Under the pieces are notes generated by a model. It saw nothing but the letters and a program-made list of their open reading frames with translations, was not told the origin of the DNA and ran no database searches. A program made the position numbers and the translations under genes. Below are positions 26,058-33,761 of a stretch of 64,000 nt of DNA, piece after piece (position 1 is the stretch's first letter; each line of letters begins with the position of its first letter). Location: contig CAYRIO010000003.1 of NCBI GenBank assembly GCA_964424355.1, forward strand, positions 1 through 64,000, written 5' to 3'. This DNA comes from CAZEHS01 sp964424355. GTDB taxonomy: Bacteria; Bacillota; Clostridia; Peptostreptococcales; Acidaminobacteraceae.

Positions 26058-26114
26058 AGGAAGGTCGACATGCAGGCACTACGGCTTTATCATCGGAGGT
26101 TTCTTAAAAGAAAT

Positions 26115-26831
26115 ATGGAACTCATACACAAAGGGCAATCAATCATCTACACCATCGCCTATGAAAAACGGAAGAAAATCATCCTCAGCATCGATCCTTC
26201 GGGATTCGTTAAGCTGAAAGCCCCCAGGGGGACGGAGGAAGCCCGGCTGGTCCAAGCCATTGAGGATAAAGCCCCATGGATTCTGGAACAGTTGGCGCGG
26301 ATACAGCAGAAGTCCGGTATTTTTGAACAGCCCCAGGAAAAGCGCTTTATGGAAGGGGAGTCGTTCCTGTATCTGGGGCAGGCATATCCCATTGAAATAC
26401 AGGAGACCCCAGGGCTTGAAAAAAGCAAGGTTTCATTCAATGGCAAGGTGCTTTCAATCGCTGTGGCCACAGCAGACGAAGCGGCTATCCGTGCGGCCCT
26501 GCTGAAATTCTATAACCGGGAATGCCGTCAGTTGATCCTTAAACGGATCGCTTACTACCAGAGCCAATTCAAAGTCAAACCTTCTTCCGTGGAGATAAAG
26601 GACACCCCCTCAAAATGGGGCCTGTGCAGCTCCGATAGGAAGATTGTTTTCAACTGGAAGCTGATCATGGCCCCCCTGGAGGTACTGGACTATGTTGTGG
26701 TGCACGAGATGTGCCATCTGGTGCATATGAACCATGACCGATCCTTTTGGCGGCTTGTCGGAAAGATCCTGCCGGATCATGAGACCAGAACGCAGTGGCT
26801 GGCACGGAATGGCGCGGAAATGAGCTTTTAA
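26115..26831 (+). CDS. YgjP-like (DUF45) M48-type metallopeptidase domain protein
   Basis: A 238-residue protein of the YgjP family. An N-terminal beta-rich region (Y-T-I-A-Y-E-K-R-K-K-I-I-L-S-I-D) is followed by a Zn-protease-like core: K-W-G-L-C-S, then V-V-V-H-E-M-C-H-L-V-H-M-N-H with the HExxH motif and a third His, then S-F-W. Such proteins may be cytoplasmic metallopeptidases; some pair with restriction systems, but none is here. I prefer the ATG at 26115 (GGAGGT 14 nt upstream, a bit far). The ATG at 26070 would add 15 residues. Confidence 0.87.
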   Translation: MELIHKGQSIIYTIAYEKRKKIILSIDPSGFVKLKAPRGTEEARLVQAIEDKAPWILEQLARIQQKSGIFEQPQEKRFMEGESFLYLGQAYPIEIQETPGLEKSKVSFNGKVLSIAVATADEAAIRAALLKFYNRECRQLILKRIAYYQSQFKVKPSSVEIKDTPSKWGLCSSDRKIVFNWKLIMAPLEVLDYVVVHEMCHLVHMNHDRSFWRLVGKILPDHETRTQWLARNGAEMSF

Positions 26832-26837
26832 CGAACA

Positions 26838-26870
26838 AACCTCTGTCGGTTAACGCTGACAGAGGTTTTT
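26838..26870 (+). terminator. intrinsic terminator
   Basis: 10-bp stem (26838-26847 with 26858-26867) and a T-run directly after the YgjP-like gene. It overlaps the end of the convergent small gene. Confidence 0.88.
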
Positions 26871-27177
26871 ATATGAGGAGATCATAACGGGTTCTGAACC
26901 GATTATCTCTGATGGCATGCATGTATTTGGCGTAAGTGGCCAAGCCCTGCTGCTTGTGAATATCGCTGGTAATGGTCTGCACAGCCGCCCGGGTGTTCGA
27001 TGAGACGAGACCGGATCTGAGTGAAGTCGTATTGAAAATGCCCGTACCCGTGGAGGAGGCACCTTTAAAAGAGGGTATACTCGCTTGCTCGGCCACCGGC
27101 GCCCCGGAAACCGAGTAGGTTTTCCCTTTTGATCGCAGTGTTGCCGCAGATACATTTTGGATCATTGAGAAATCCAT
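26869..27177 (-). CDS. hypothetical protein, 102 aa
   Basis: Starts M-D-F-S-M-I-Q-N-V-S-A-A-T-L-R-S-K-G-K and is rich in Ser, Thr and Ala through residue 60, then helical (T-S-D-I-H-K-Q-Q-G-L-A-T-Y-A-K-Y-M-H). It has no hydrophobic segment and no recognised domain. The ATG at 27177 follows GAAGGTGAG; upstream in-frame codons lack a site. It shares its 3' end with the terminator of the convergent gene. Confidence 0.55.
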   Translation of the reverse strand: MDFSMIQNVSAATLRSKGKTYSVSGAPVAEQASIPSFKGASSTGTGIFNTTSLRSGLVSSNTRAAVQTITSDIHKQQGLATYAKYMHAIRDNRFRTRYDLLI

Positions 27178-27309
27178 AAACTCACCTTCTGGAGAACGAT
27201 ATATGATGCATAGGATATATACCCAAATCCATTGTAAAAAAACAAAAATCGTGCATCGCAAAACAGAGGATCCGCCCACGGGGGCGGATATTATAATTGC
27301 AGAACAGGA

Positions 27310-27372
27310 TTTACAAAACAGCAGTGTGGGACTATAATAAATACTATCGAATATAATGAATGAATGTTCATT
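27310..27372 (+). promoter_or_regulatory. promoter and TetR-like operator of the efflux operon
   Basis: TTTACA (27310-27315) and TATAAT (27333-27338) are 17 bp apart. AATGAA-TG-TTCATT (27359-27372) is a perfect 6-bp inverted repeat, like TGAATGAACATTCA operators bound by TetR/AcrR regulators, and lies about 15 bp past the start point. Confidence 0.72.
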
Positions 27373-27391
27373 TAAAGTTGGAGGCGCTGAT

Positions 27392-28459
27392 ATGAATTAC
27401 GACAGATTAAAAATAACACTGCTGGTCTTGTCCGGTCTTTTGATTTTTAGCGGATGCGCGGCGGGCGCACAGGACGGCAGCGCCAAAACAGAGTTTCAAG
27501 GGACCATTGAAGCTCGGTCCGTGGACATCAACGCCAAAATTCCCGGCAAGATTTCAGAAATGATTGCGGAGGAAGGACAGACCCTGAAAGCGGGGGATCC
27601 CATCGCGGTGATCGATGCCAAGGATATTACGGCGAAAAAAGACGGCCTCAGTGCTCAGGCCCAGGCCGCAGCAGCGGGTGTCAGCGCCGCGGAGGCACAG
27701 CTCAAGGCGGCCCAGGGACAGCTGCAGGTGGCGGAGGCGACCCTGCAGAAGGCAAAGAACGGAGCCCGGTCACAGGAAATCAATAAAGCTCAGGCAAATT
27801 ACGATATCCTTAAAAAAGGGTATGACAGGGTCTTGTCTCTGTTTAACGCCGGAGCGGCTTCTCAGGCCCAGCTGGATGAAGTGGAAACCAAGCTGGATAT
27901 CGCGCGGCAGGATCTGGATATGGCCAAGGAAGGGGCGCGCAAGGAGGATATCAATGCAGCCCAGGCACAGGTGGCTGCAGCGAATGGCTCAGTGGCCGCA
28001 GCCAGCAGCAATGTGGTGGTGGCCCAAGAAAAATATCAGCAGTCCATGGCAGGGGTTCAGGAAGTGGATACCTACCTGACCGATGCCTTGATCAATGCGC
28101 CCATCGGCGGCATTGTAACGATGATCAATACCGACCAGGGAGAGCTGGTGTCAACCGGGATGAGCCTGGCTACGCTTACGGATCTTACGGATGTGTGGGT
28201 CGAATTAGAGGTGGATGAGTTGCAGCTGCCCAAGTTCTCAGAAGGCCAGGCCGTTAAGGTCCGCGTGCCGGCATATGGGGATCAGGTCTTTGCAGGCAAG
28301 GTGATGCGGCTGAATCCCAACCCGGACTATGCCGTGAAAAAAGCCAGTAACGAAAACGGTGAGTTCGATCTGGTTTCCTATGGCATCAAGGTTCGGATCA
28401 CACAATCGGATAAGGTTCTGCGCCCGGGAATGACGGCCTTTGTAGACCTTCAACAATAA
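27392..28459 (+). CDS. HlyD-like periplasmic/external adaptor, lipoprotein
   Basis: A 355-residue membrane-fusion-type protein. The N-terminus has a lipobox-like F-S-G-C-A after a hydrophobic segment. A biotinyl-lipoyl-like half (I-E-A-R-S-V-D-I-N-A-K-I-P-G-K-I) is next, then a long Ala/Gln-rich alpha-hairpin (about 80-220), the second half (T-D-A-L-I-N-A-P-I-G-G-I-V), then a beta-barrel. Such adaptors link inner-membrane exporters to the outside. It is the first gene of a three-gene operon with two ABC-2 type permeases. The ATG at 27392 has TTGGAGG upstream. Confidence 0.92.
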   Translation: MNYDRLKITLLVLSGLLIFSGCAAGAQDGSAKTEFQGTIEARSVDINAKIPGKISEMIAEEGQTLKAGDPIAVIDAKDITAKKDGLSAQAQAAAAGVSAAEAQLKAAQGQLQVAEATLQKAKNGARSQEINKAQANYDILKKGYDRVLSLFNAGAASQAQLDEVETKLDIARQDLDMAKEGARKEDINAAQAQVAAANGSVAAASSNVVVAQEKYQQSMAGVQEVDTYLTDALINAPIGGIVTMINTDQGELVSTGMSLATLTDLTDVWVELEVDELQLPKFSEGQAVKVRVPAYGDQVFAGKVMRLNPNPDYAVKKASNENGEFDLVSYGIKVRITQSDKVLRPGMTAFVDLQQ

Positions 28460-28472
28460 GGAGGGCTGCCGG

Positions 28473-29585
28473 ATGATCAAGCTTAAAAAATACATCGTTC
28501 CCCTGTTGCTGATTATCCTGTTGCCACAACTGGTGAACCTGCTCTGCTGCTGGATGATCAGCAGCCGGCAGCTGCATGAGCTTCCCACGGTTGTCTATAT
28601 GGGGGATAACAGTGCATTAAGCCGGAAAATCGTCACTGCTTATGATAACCATGACACCTTTGCGGTCACGATCTATGCCGAGACGCCTGAGGCGGTTCCG
28701 GTCATGATCCAAGAGGGAAAGGCCGTTTTTGGCCTGGTCATTCCAAGGCATTTCACAGAAGATATGATCAATGGAAAAGCACCCAAGCTGATGACCGTGG
28801 TGGATGGCAGCCAGCTTTCGGCCGCTTCCTTCACCAAAATCGCATCCTCCGAAATTCTGCTGGAAATAAAAAGTGAGCTGCTTCAGGAAAAACTGAGGGA
28901 TCAATTCAACCTGACAGGCAGTCAGGCAAAAAGTGCGGCGGCTTCACTGGTTTTCCAAAGCAGATTGCTGGGGAACCCAACCCGGAACTACCTGAACTTC
29001 CTGATGCCCGGGATGATGACGTGTTTGGTGCAGGTCGGTCTGGCCATGGGGGCGGCATCCTGTGTGGACCGGGAGAAGCGAAGAACTCTGGGAACTTATC
29101 TGGGCTCGAAAGCCCTGGCTTATACGGGGATCGGTTTTCTGTCACTGATGGTGGTGATCGGTGTCCAGATCCTCCTGTTTAAAGTGCCGATGAAAAGCGG
29201 ATTGCTGCCGATTGTGGTTTTAAGCCTGCTGTTCTCTTTTACGGTTTCTTCTGCAGGGGTGATGCTGTCGACGGTATTCTGGAACAAGGTGTTGGCATCT
29301 CAGGCTGCTGCCATATGGTTCATCCCCAGTTCCATTCTTTCGGGATACACATGGCCCCTCAGCTCCATGCCGGTCTTTTATCAAAAACTGGCCTGGGTCA
29401 TGCCCTTCACCCATTATGGTGAGGTGCTCCGGGATCTGCTTTTGAAAGGGGTCAATGGAAATCTCACAGGTCACTGCATCTTCCTGTTTTCCTCAGGAGT
29501 CCTGGCTCTGGGTTTTGCCATGATCTTTGAGCAGTTCCGCGAAAAACTGAGCGAAAGGGGGCAGCGCCATGCAAATCCTGCGTGA
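28473..29585 (+). CDS. ABC-2 type transporter permease
   Basis: A 370-residue permease. An N-terminal membrane helix (about 7-28) is followed by a large external domain (about 30-170) and then a cluster of about five membrane helices. This is the YhhJ/YhiG layout of ABC-2 exporters. It works with the HlyD-like adaptor 13 bp upstream and probably pairs with the next permease, whose start overlaps by 17 bp. AAGGAGGGC precedes the ATG. No ATP-binding protein is encoded in the operon. Confidence 0.88.
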   Translation: MIKLKKYIVPLLLIILLPQLVNLLCCWMISSRQLHELPTVVYMGDNSALSRKIVTAYDNHDTFAVTIYAETPEAVPVMIQEGKAVFGLVIPRHFTEDMINGKAPKLMTVVDGSQLSAASFTKIASSEILLEIKSELLQEKLRDQFNLTGSQAKSAAASLVFQSRLLGNPTRNYLNFLMPGMMTCLVQVGLAMGAASCVDREKRRTLGTYLGSKALAYTGIGFLSLMVVIGVQILLFKVPMKSGLLPIVVLSLLFSFTVSSAGVMLSTVFWNKVLASQAAAIWFIPSSILSGYTWPLSSMPVFYQKLAWVMPFTHYGEVLRDLLLKGVNGNLTGHCIFLFSSGVLALGFAMIFEQFREKLSERGQRHANPA

Positions 29586-30714
29586 AGAAGCCCTTAAATT
29601 CATAAAAGTCCCCAAGAACATGATTCTCCTTGTCCTGGGGCCCCTGTTCTTTACGTTTTTTTTCGGGTTTGTTTACTACAATGATTATCTGAACGATATC
29701 ACGGTAGGGGTACTGGATCAGGATCACAGCTCGGTTTCACGGATGATCATCCAGACCTTTGATGACAGCGACCGGTTCGTGGTCACAGAAACCCCAACGA
29801 ATCAGCAGGACTTCAAGGCGCTCATGGCAGATAAAAAGATCCATCTGGGCGTATTCATCCCCCAGGGCTTTGAGAAGGATATCCGGCGGGGCAGGGATAC
29901 CGGTGCGCTGCTGCTGGTGGACGGTGCCAATATCGCCATCGGCAATAATGCCCTGGCAACGGCGGGAGAGATTCTGAACACCCTGAACGCAGGGGTTTCC
30001 ATCAAGGTCTTCGAAGGCCACGATGCCAGCCCGGAATCTGCGGAGAAACTGGCAAAACTCTTTCAGTTTCAGGGACGGGTCCTGTACGACTCAAAGCTGT
30101 CCTATAAGTACTACATCATGCCAGGCCTGCTGATGGTCGTGATTCAGCAGCTGTTCCTCTCGGTATTCGTGCCCAACTTCATTGAAGATCCGGTGAATCC
30201 GTTTAGAAAAGGTGTGGTATACATTTCGGCGGCGCTTCTCTCCTATGGGCTATGTCTGCTGGCCCTGAACAAGGCGGTTGGCGTAGAATTTGCCGGAAAC
30301 CCGGTCTGGGCAATCTGTTTGATGGCGGTGTACCTTTTCAGTCTCCTGGGCAGTGCCATGACCTTGGGAGCGGTTTTCAGGAACCGTCTGGTGGCCACTC
30401 AGATCTGTATGATGCTCAGCACGCCAACCTTTCTGCTGGCAGGCTATATGTGGCCCATCAGCCAGATGCCGCCGGTGCTGACAGTGGCCATTAAGCTGTG
30501 CTGGCCTCTGATCCACCTTCTCAGCCCGGTCCGAGACATCTTATTGAAAGGGACACCCATCGGTGTTTTTTCAGGAAACATTGCGGCGGTCACGGCTTTT
30601 GGTGTCGTCTGGTTCTTCATCGGCAGCCATTTGGTGAAGATCAGGCTGGGACAAAGGCTGGAAAAGAGGAGCTCCGAAGAGCAGCTGCCAGATCCGGCGG
30701 GAATCAACGCATAA
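29569..30714 (+). CDS. ABC-2 type transporter permease
   Basis: A 381-residue paralogue of the preceding permease with the same plan: N-terminal membrane helix (M-I-L-L-V-L-G-P-L-F-F-T-F-F), an external domain with V-G-V-L-D-Q-D-H-S-S-V-S, and about five C-terminal helices ending with a basic tail. Two related permeases suggest a heterodimeric channel that exports a drug or envelope component together with the adaptor. The needed ATPase must come from elsewhere. Gene overlap indicates coupled translation. A terminator follows. Confidence 0.88.
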   Translation: MQILREEALKFIKVPKNMILLVLGPLFFTFFFGFVYYNDYLNDITVGVLDQDHSSVSRMIIQTFDDSDRFVVTETPTNQQDFKALMADKKIHLGVFIPQGFEKDIRRGRDTGALLLVDGANIAIGNNALATAGEILNTLNAGVSIKVFEGHDASPESAEKLAKLFQFQGRVLYDSKLSYKYYIMPGLLMVVIQQLFLSVFVPNFIEDPVNPFRKGVVYISAALLSYGLCLLALNKAVGVEFAGNPVWAICLMAVYLFSLLGSAMTLGAVFRNRLVATQICMMLSTPTFLLAGYMWPISQMPPVLTVAIKLCWPLIHLLSPVRDILLKGTPIGVFSGNIAAVTAFGVVWFFIGSHLVKIRLGQRLEKRSSEEQLPDPAGINA

Positions 30715-30722
30715 TAGACAAC

Positions 30723-30762
30723 AAAAGCGTACACGGGCGAACTGCTCCGGTGTACGCTTTTT
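30723..30762. terminator. bidirectional terminator
   Basis: AAAAGCGTACAC (30723-30734) pairs with GTGTACGCTTTT (30750-30761). It separates the permease operon from the convergent HAD gene. Confidence 0.92.
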
Positions 30763-30776
30763 CTATGGGGACGGGA

Positions 30777-31529
30777 CTATTCGATCTGGTCAGAGATATC
30801 GGTGAATGCGATGAAGCAGACATCAGGTTTCAATTGATAGATGACATCCTTCCGTTCCACAATGACCTCGGTGATCTGGGAGAGGCGGGCATCGGCCCGC
30901 AGATTGATCAGAAGCTCCCGGGTGGGATTGATGGCAATGGGATGGCCCACGAGATTGAACATGGAGAGGTCCCCGTTGGTATCCCCGTAGGCATAGCTGC
31001 TGTCCAAATCGATGGCATATTGTTCCACAAACCGTTGGATAGCCAAGAATTTGCTTTCCGAATCCCACATTTTCAGGACTTCCCCGGTATACCGGTTCTC
31101 TTCATCCACCAGGTAGTGGGAGCCGACGCAGTCGGTGACGCCGTAGCGCTGGGCCATTTTTTTCACCAGGTAATCAGGGCTGCCTGAAATGAAGAAAACC
31201 TTGAACCCATTATCCAGATGCCACTGGATGCGGTTCCGGGTGTACATATAGACCTTGTCGCCCTGCAAATCGATGACCTGGCTGGTTACGAATTCCATCT
31301 TGCTCTTCTCAAGGCCTTTCAGAGATTCAATGTAGATGGTAGCCAGTTCCATCATGTAATCGTCATAATTCCCCCGGCGCTTATGCCAGTTCTCGTAGGT
31401 CTGCTTCACATGGGTGTGCCAAAGGCTCTGGTCCAGGACTTCATATTTAAGAAGCTTTTTGAAGTGTTCAATCATCAGGGAATCCCGGTACAGGGTTCCG
31501 TCTATATCAAAAAATGCCGCTTTGTTCAT
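30777..31529 (-). CDS. HAD family hydrolase (SerB-like, HAD-IB)
   Basis: A 250-residue phosphatase-like protein. Motif I F-D-I-D-G-T-L-Y-R-D-S is at about 7-17, motif II F-F-I-S-G-S-P near 132-138, and motif III/IV Y-A-Y-G-D-T-N-G-D-L near 198-207, as in HAD-IB phosphoserine phosphatase-like enzymes. A helical cap (about 18-110) lies between. It is cytoplasmic and its phosphate-ester substrate is unknown. GAGGTGA precedes the ATG. Convergent with the permease operon. Confidence 0.9.
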   Translation of the reverse strand: MNKAAFFDIDGTLYRDSLMIEHFKKLLKYEVLDQSLWHTHVKQTYENWHKRRGNYDDYMMELATIYIESLKGLEKSKMEFVTSQVIDLQGDKVYMYTRNRIQWHLDNGFKVFFISGSPDYLVKKMAQRYGVTDCVGSHYLVDEENRYTGEVLKMWDSESKFLAIQRFVEQYAIDLDSSYAYGDTNGDLSMFNLVGHPIAINPTRELLINLRADARLSQITEVIVERKDVIYQLKPDVCFIAFTDISDQIE

Positions 31530-31683
31530 GGGATCACCTCGGATTCGCTATGGTCCTATTTTACCTCTTGGAAGGGTTTACATCAACTGATGGACAGCTG
31601 CACTCAGATAAAAATATGGATTGGGTGAATAAACCGCCGATGACCTTGGTATATATGGAATAACAACTAAGGAGGCGATAACC

Positions 31684-32064
31684 ATGTTGAATACCATCAT
31701 CATCGCACTGTGGCTGACAATGCTTCTCGGATTCCTGCTGGAATCCATCAAAACCCGGGCAGCTGATGTCCATGTCCAACAGGTGAATCGCCAGCTGGAA
31801 AGCAGGCTGATGGCGCTCATGTCAGGTCTCAGCGATGTCAGCGTGTTTTCAGTGCGGGATCTCCGGAATGTGCTGATGGAGGAGTTTGTGAAGCCCCGCC
31901 TCATCGACGACCTGGAGATTTACAAGGTGGATGCCCACAATATCCATATGAAATACCATAAAAAGAGGGCGGAGCAGGAGTTCCAGATCCATGTGGAGCG
32001 TGACCGGTTCCTCATGGAAGAAATTGTTGAGGAAACCGATGGATTTGACGGGGGCCATGTTTAA
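31684..32064 (+). CDS. hypothetical membrane-anchored small protein
   Basis: A 126-residue protein with one N-terminal hydrophobic helix (I-I-I-A-L-W-L-T-M-L-L-G-F-L-L, about 5-19). A coiled-coil-like helix (V-H-V-Q-Q-V-N-R-Q-L-E-S-R-L) and a charged region with H-M-K-Y-H-K-K-R-A-E-Q-E-F-Q follow. No family recognised. AAGGAGGC with good spacing supports the ATG. The HAD gene upstream is divergent. Downstream lies a long non-coding stretch with its own -10-like box. Confidence 0.6.
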   Translation: MLNTIIIALWLTMLLGFLLESIKTRAADVHVQQVNRQLESRLMALMSGLSDVSVFSVRDLRNVLMEEFVKPRLIDDLEIYKVDAHNIHMKYHKKRAEQEFQIHVERDRFLMEEIVEETDGFDGGHV

Positions 32065-32080
32065 AATCTTAAACAGTGGG

Positions 32081-32347
32081 TATAATAATGGTATGAAACT
32101 TCCCTCGTGGGAGTTCATATAAATCCTGTCACAAGGATGACCTAAGGATGTAGATCCAACACCGACACACCTATCACACCCCTGATTTACGGAAAGTATT
32201 TGAAAAAGTATGTTCGTTGAAAGCAGTCAGGAAATGGAGGCGTTGTTATAGAAATACCGAAGCGTTTGAAAACTGAATATGTGATATTTACCAATCATGC
32301 TTGTGACAGATGAAAAGGGCTATCCCATTAAAAATCAGGGATGGCCC
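32081..32347 (+). ncRNA. candidate small RNA, about 255 nt
   Basis: TATAAT at 32081-32086 (weak -35) is followed at about 32093 by a hairpin (32093-32116, about 10 bp with one bulge). ATCCT/AGGAT (about 32122-32138) and GGAT/ATCC hairpins follow. There is no ORF on either strand over about 270 bp. The 3' hairpin at 32317-32347 has its best T-run on the opposite strand, so the RNA end is uncertain. Confidence 0.4.
32317..32347 (-). terminator. terminator of the Nudix gene
   Basis: 10-bp stem with one G-U pair (32317-32326 with 32338-32347) overlapping the Nudix stop codon; the minus strand continues with TTTT. It could also act on a rightward RNA. Confidence 0.75.
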
Positions 32348-32970
32348 AATTCATTTTTTGAAGTGATCTGCTGGCAGAAGTCGGCAATGATTTTTGCGGT
32401 CATGCCCCAGATGATTGTGTTTTCATAAATGTAGAAAAGAATCGGATACGTGGTGGATTTCCAGGCGTACTGACGGCCGTTTTGAATCAGATGGTAGGGG
32501 AAATCCTCGGGGAAATCGAACTGCGATGTCACCGTGTATTCCAACGGCTCCTGGCTGAGGAACCAGCGCAGAGGCACCGAAAAGACGGAGGCGACTTCAT
32601 CCGGGTTCATCCGGATATCCTCAGGGAACGAAAAGGGGGCCAACCAGCCGACAAAGGGATGCAACGCGTAGCGGAAGGGGGTGTACAGGGGCGGTGTGGC
32701 ACCTAAGAGCTCCACCTTCTCCGGGCAGATTCCCAGTTCTTCACAGGTTTCACGGAGTGCGGTGCTCCTGGGGGCTTCATCGATCTCCAGGCGTCCGCCC
32801 GGCAGGCAGATTTCACCGGGCTGGCTATTCAGATTTTTACTGCGGACTTCAAAAAGCACGTGGATTTCACCCTCGGCTGAGAACAGCGGAATCATAACGG
32901 CAAACTCCTGAAAAGGCGATGTGACTTCCGGTGTTTTTGTCAGCGCATGGCGAATGGCTTCTCTATTCAT
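32335..32970 (-). CDS. Nudix hydrolase, CoA pyrophosphatase-like
   Basis: A 211-residue enzyme with a complete Nudix box G-R-L-E-I-D-E-A-P-R-S-T-A-L-R-E-T-C-E-E at about 57-76 followed by L-G-I. Preceding P-G-E-I-C-L-P-G-G matches the CoA pyrophosphatase subfamily (NudL/YeaB-like P-G-x-x-x-F/L-P-G-G), which cleaves CoA derivatives to 4'-phosphopantetheine and 3',5'-ADP. The exact substrate is not proven. The ATG at 32970 follows GGAGAG; the in-frame ATG at 32982 would put that site inside the gene. Divergent from the two-component system. Confidence 0.9.
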   Translation of the reverse strand: MNREAIRHALTKTPEVTSPFQEFAVMIPLFSAEGEIHVLFEVRSKNLNSQPGEICLPGGRLEIDEAPRSTALRETCEELGICPEKVELLGATPPLYTPFRYALHPFVGWLAPFSFPEDIRMNPDEVASVFSVPLRWFLSQEPLEYTVTSQFDFPEDFPYHLIQNGRQYAWKSTTYPILFYIYENTIIWGMTAKIIADFCQQITSKNELGHP

Positions 32971-33080
32971 GGGACTCTCCATATGAACGACTTATCCGAC
33001 TGGCGGCTAAACAGGAACTCAGGTATAATAATTATACGATGTTGCATGCGCCATCACAACGCTTAATCATAGAGGTGTCT

Positions 33081-33761
33081 ATGAAACACATATTTGTCGT
33101 GGATGATGAACCCCGGATCCGGGATCTGATTGAGAAGTACCTAGTAAAGGAAGGGTATCTGGTCACCGGTTTTTCTGAAGGCAAATCGGCATTGGCCGAA
33201 TTCGGACGGCAAAAGCCGGACCTGATTGTGCTGGATGTGAATATGCCGGGCATGGATGGTTTGGAGGTATGTCGGGAAGTCAGAAAGACCTCTGAGCTGC
33301 CCATCGTCTTTGTAACGGCCCGGGATGAGGAAATAGACCGGATTCTGGGGCTCGAGATCGGCGGGGATGATTACCTGGCGAAGCCCTTCAGCCCCCGGGA
33401 GTTGGTGGCGCGGATCCGCAATATCTTCAGAAGGATGGACCGGGCAGCTGTTCCGGCAGAATCCTCCCAGGTTGGGAATCTTTCAGTGGATACCGCGCGG
33501 CGTGTGGTTTCAACCCCTGTCGGGGAACTGAAACTGACAGCCAAGGAATATGAGCTGCTTGAATTTTTCGCACGGCATCAGGAAATGCCCTTTACCCGGG
33601 AACAGCTGCTGGAGAAGGTTTGGGGGTATGATTACCTGGGGGATTTGCGGGCGGTGGACGATTTGGTCAAACGCATCCGGAAGAAGCTCAAAGAGGCAGA
33701 AGCTGTTGCAGCCATAGAAACGGTATGGGGATATGGATACAAAATCACAGTCACACCATAA
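33081..33761 (+). CDS. OmpR-family response regulator
   Basis: A 226-residue DNA-binding response regulator. The receiver domain has V-V-D-D-E-P at 5-10, the phosphoacceptor Asp in L-I-V-L-D-V-N-M-P-G-M-D at about 51-53, Thr in V-T-A-R, and Lys in L-A-K-P-F. The C-terminal winged helix (about 130-226) shows L-T-A-K-E-Y-E-L-L-E and the R-A-V-D-D-L-V-K-R-I-R-K-K-L recognition helix. It pairs with the overlapping kinase gene. GAGGTG precedes the ATG; TATAAT at about 33022 is a likely -10. Confidence 0.95.
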   Translation: MKHIFVVDDEPRIRDLIEKYLVKEGYLVTGFSEGKSALAEFGRQKPDLIVLDVNMPGMDGLEVCREVRKTSELPIVFVTARDEEIDRILGLEIGGDDYLAKPFSPRELVARIRNIFRRMDRAAVPAESSQVGNLSVDTARRVVSTPVGELKLTAKEYELLEFFARHQEMPFTREQLLEKVWGYDYLGDLRAVDDLVKRIRKKLKEAEAVAAIETVWGYGYKITVTP

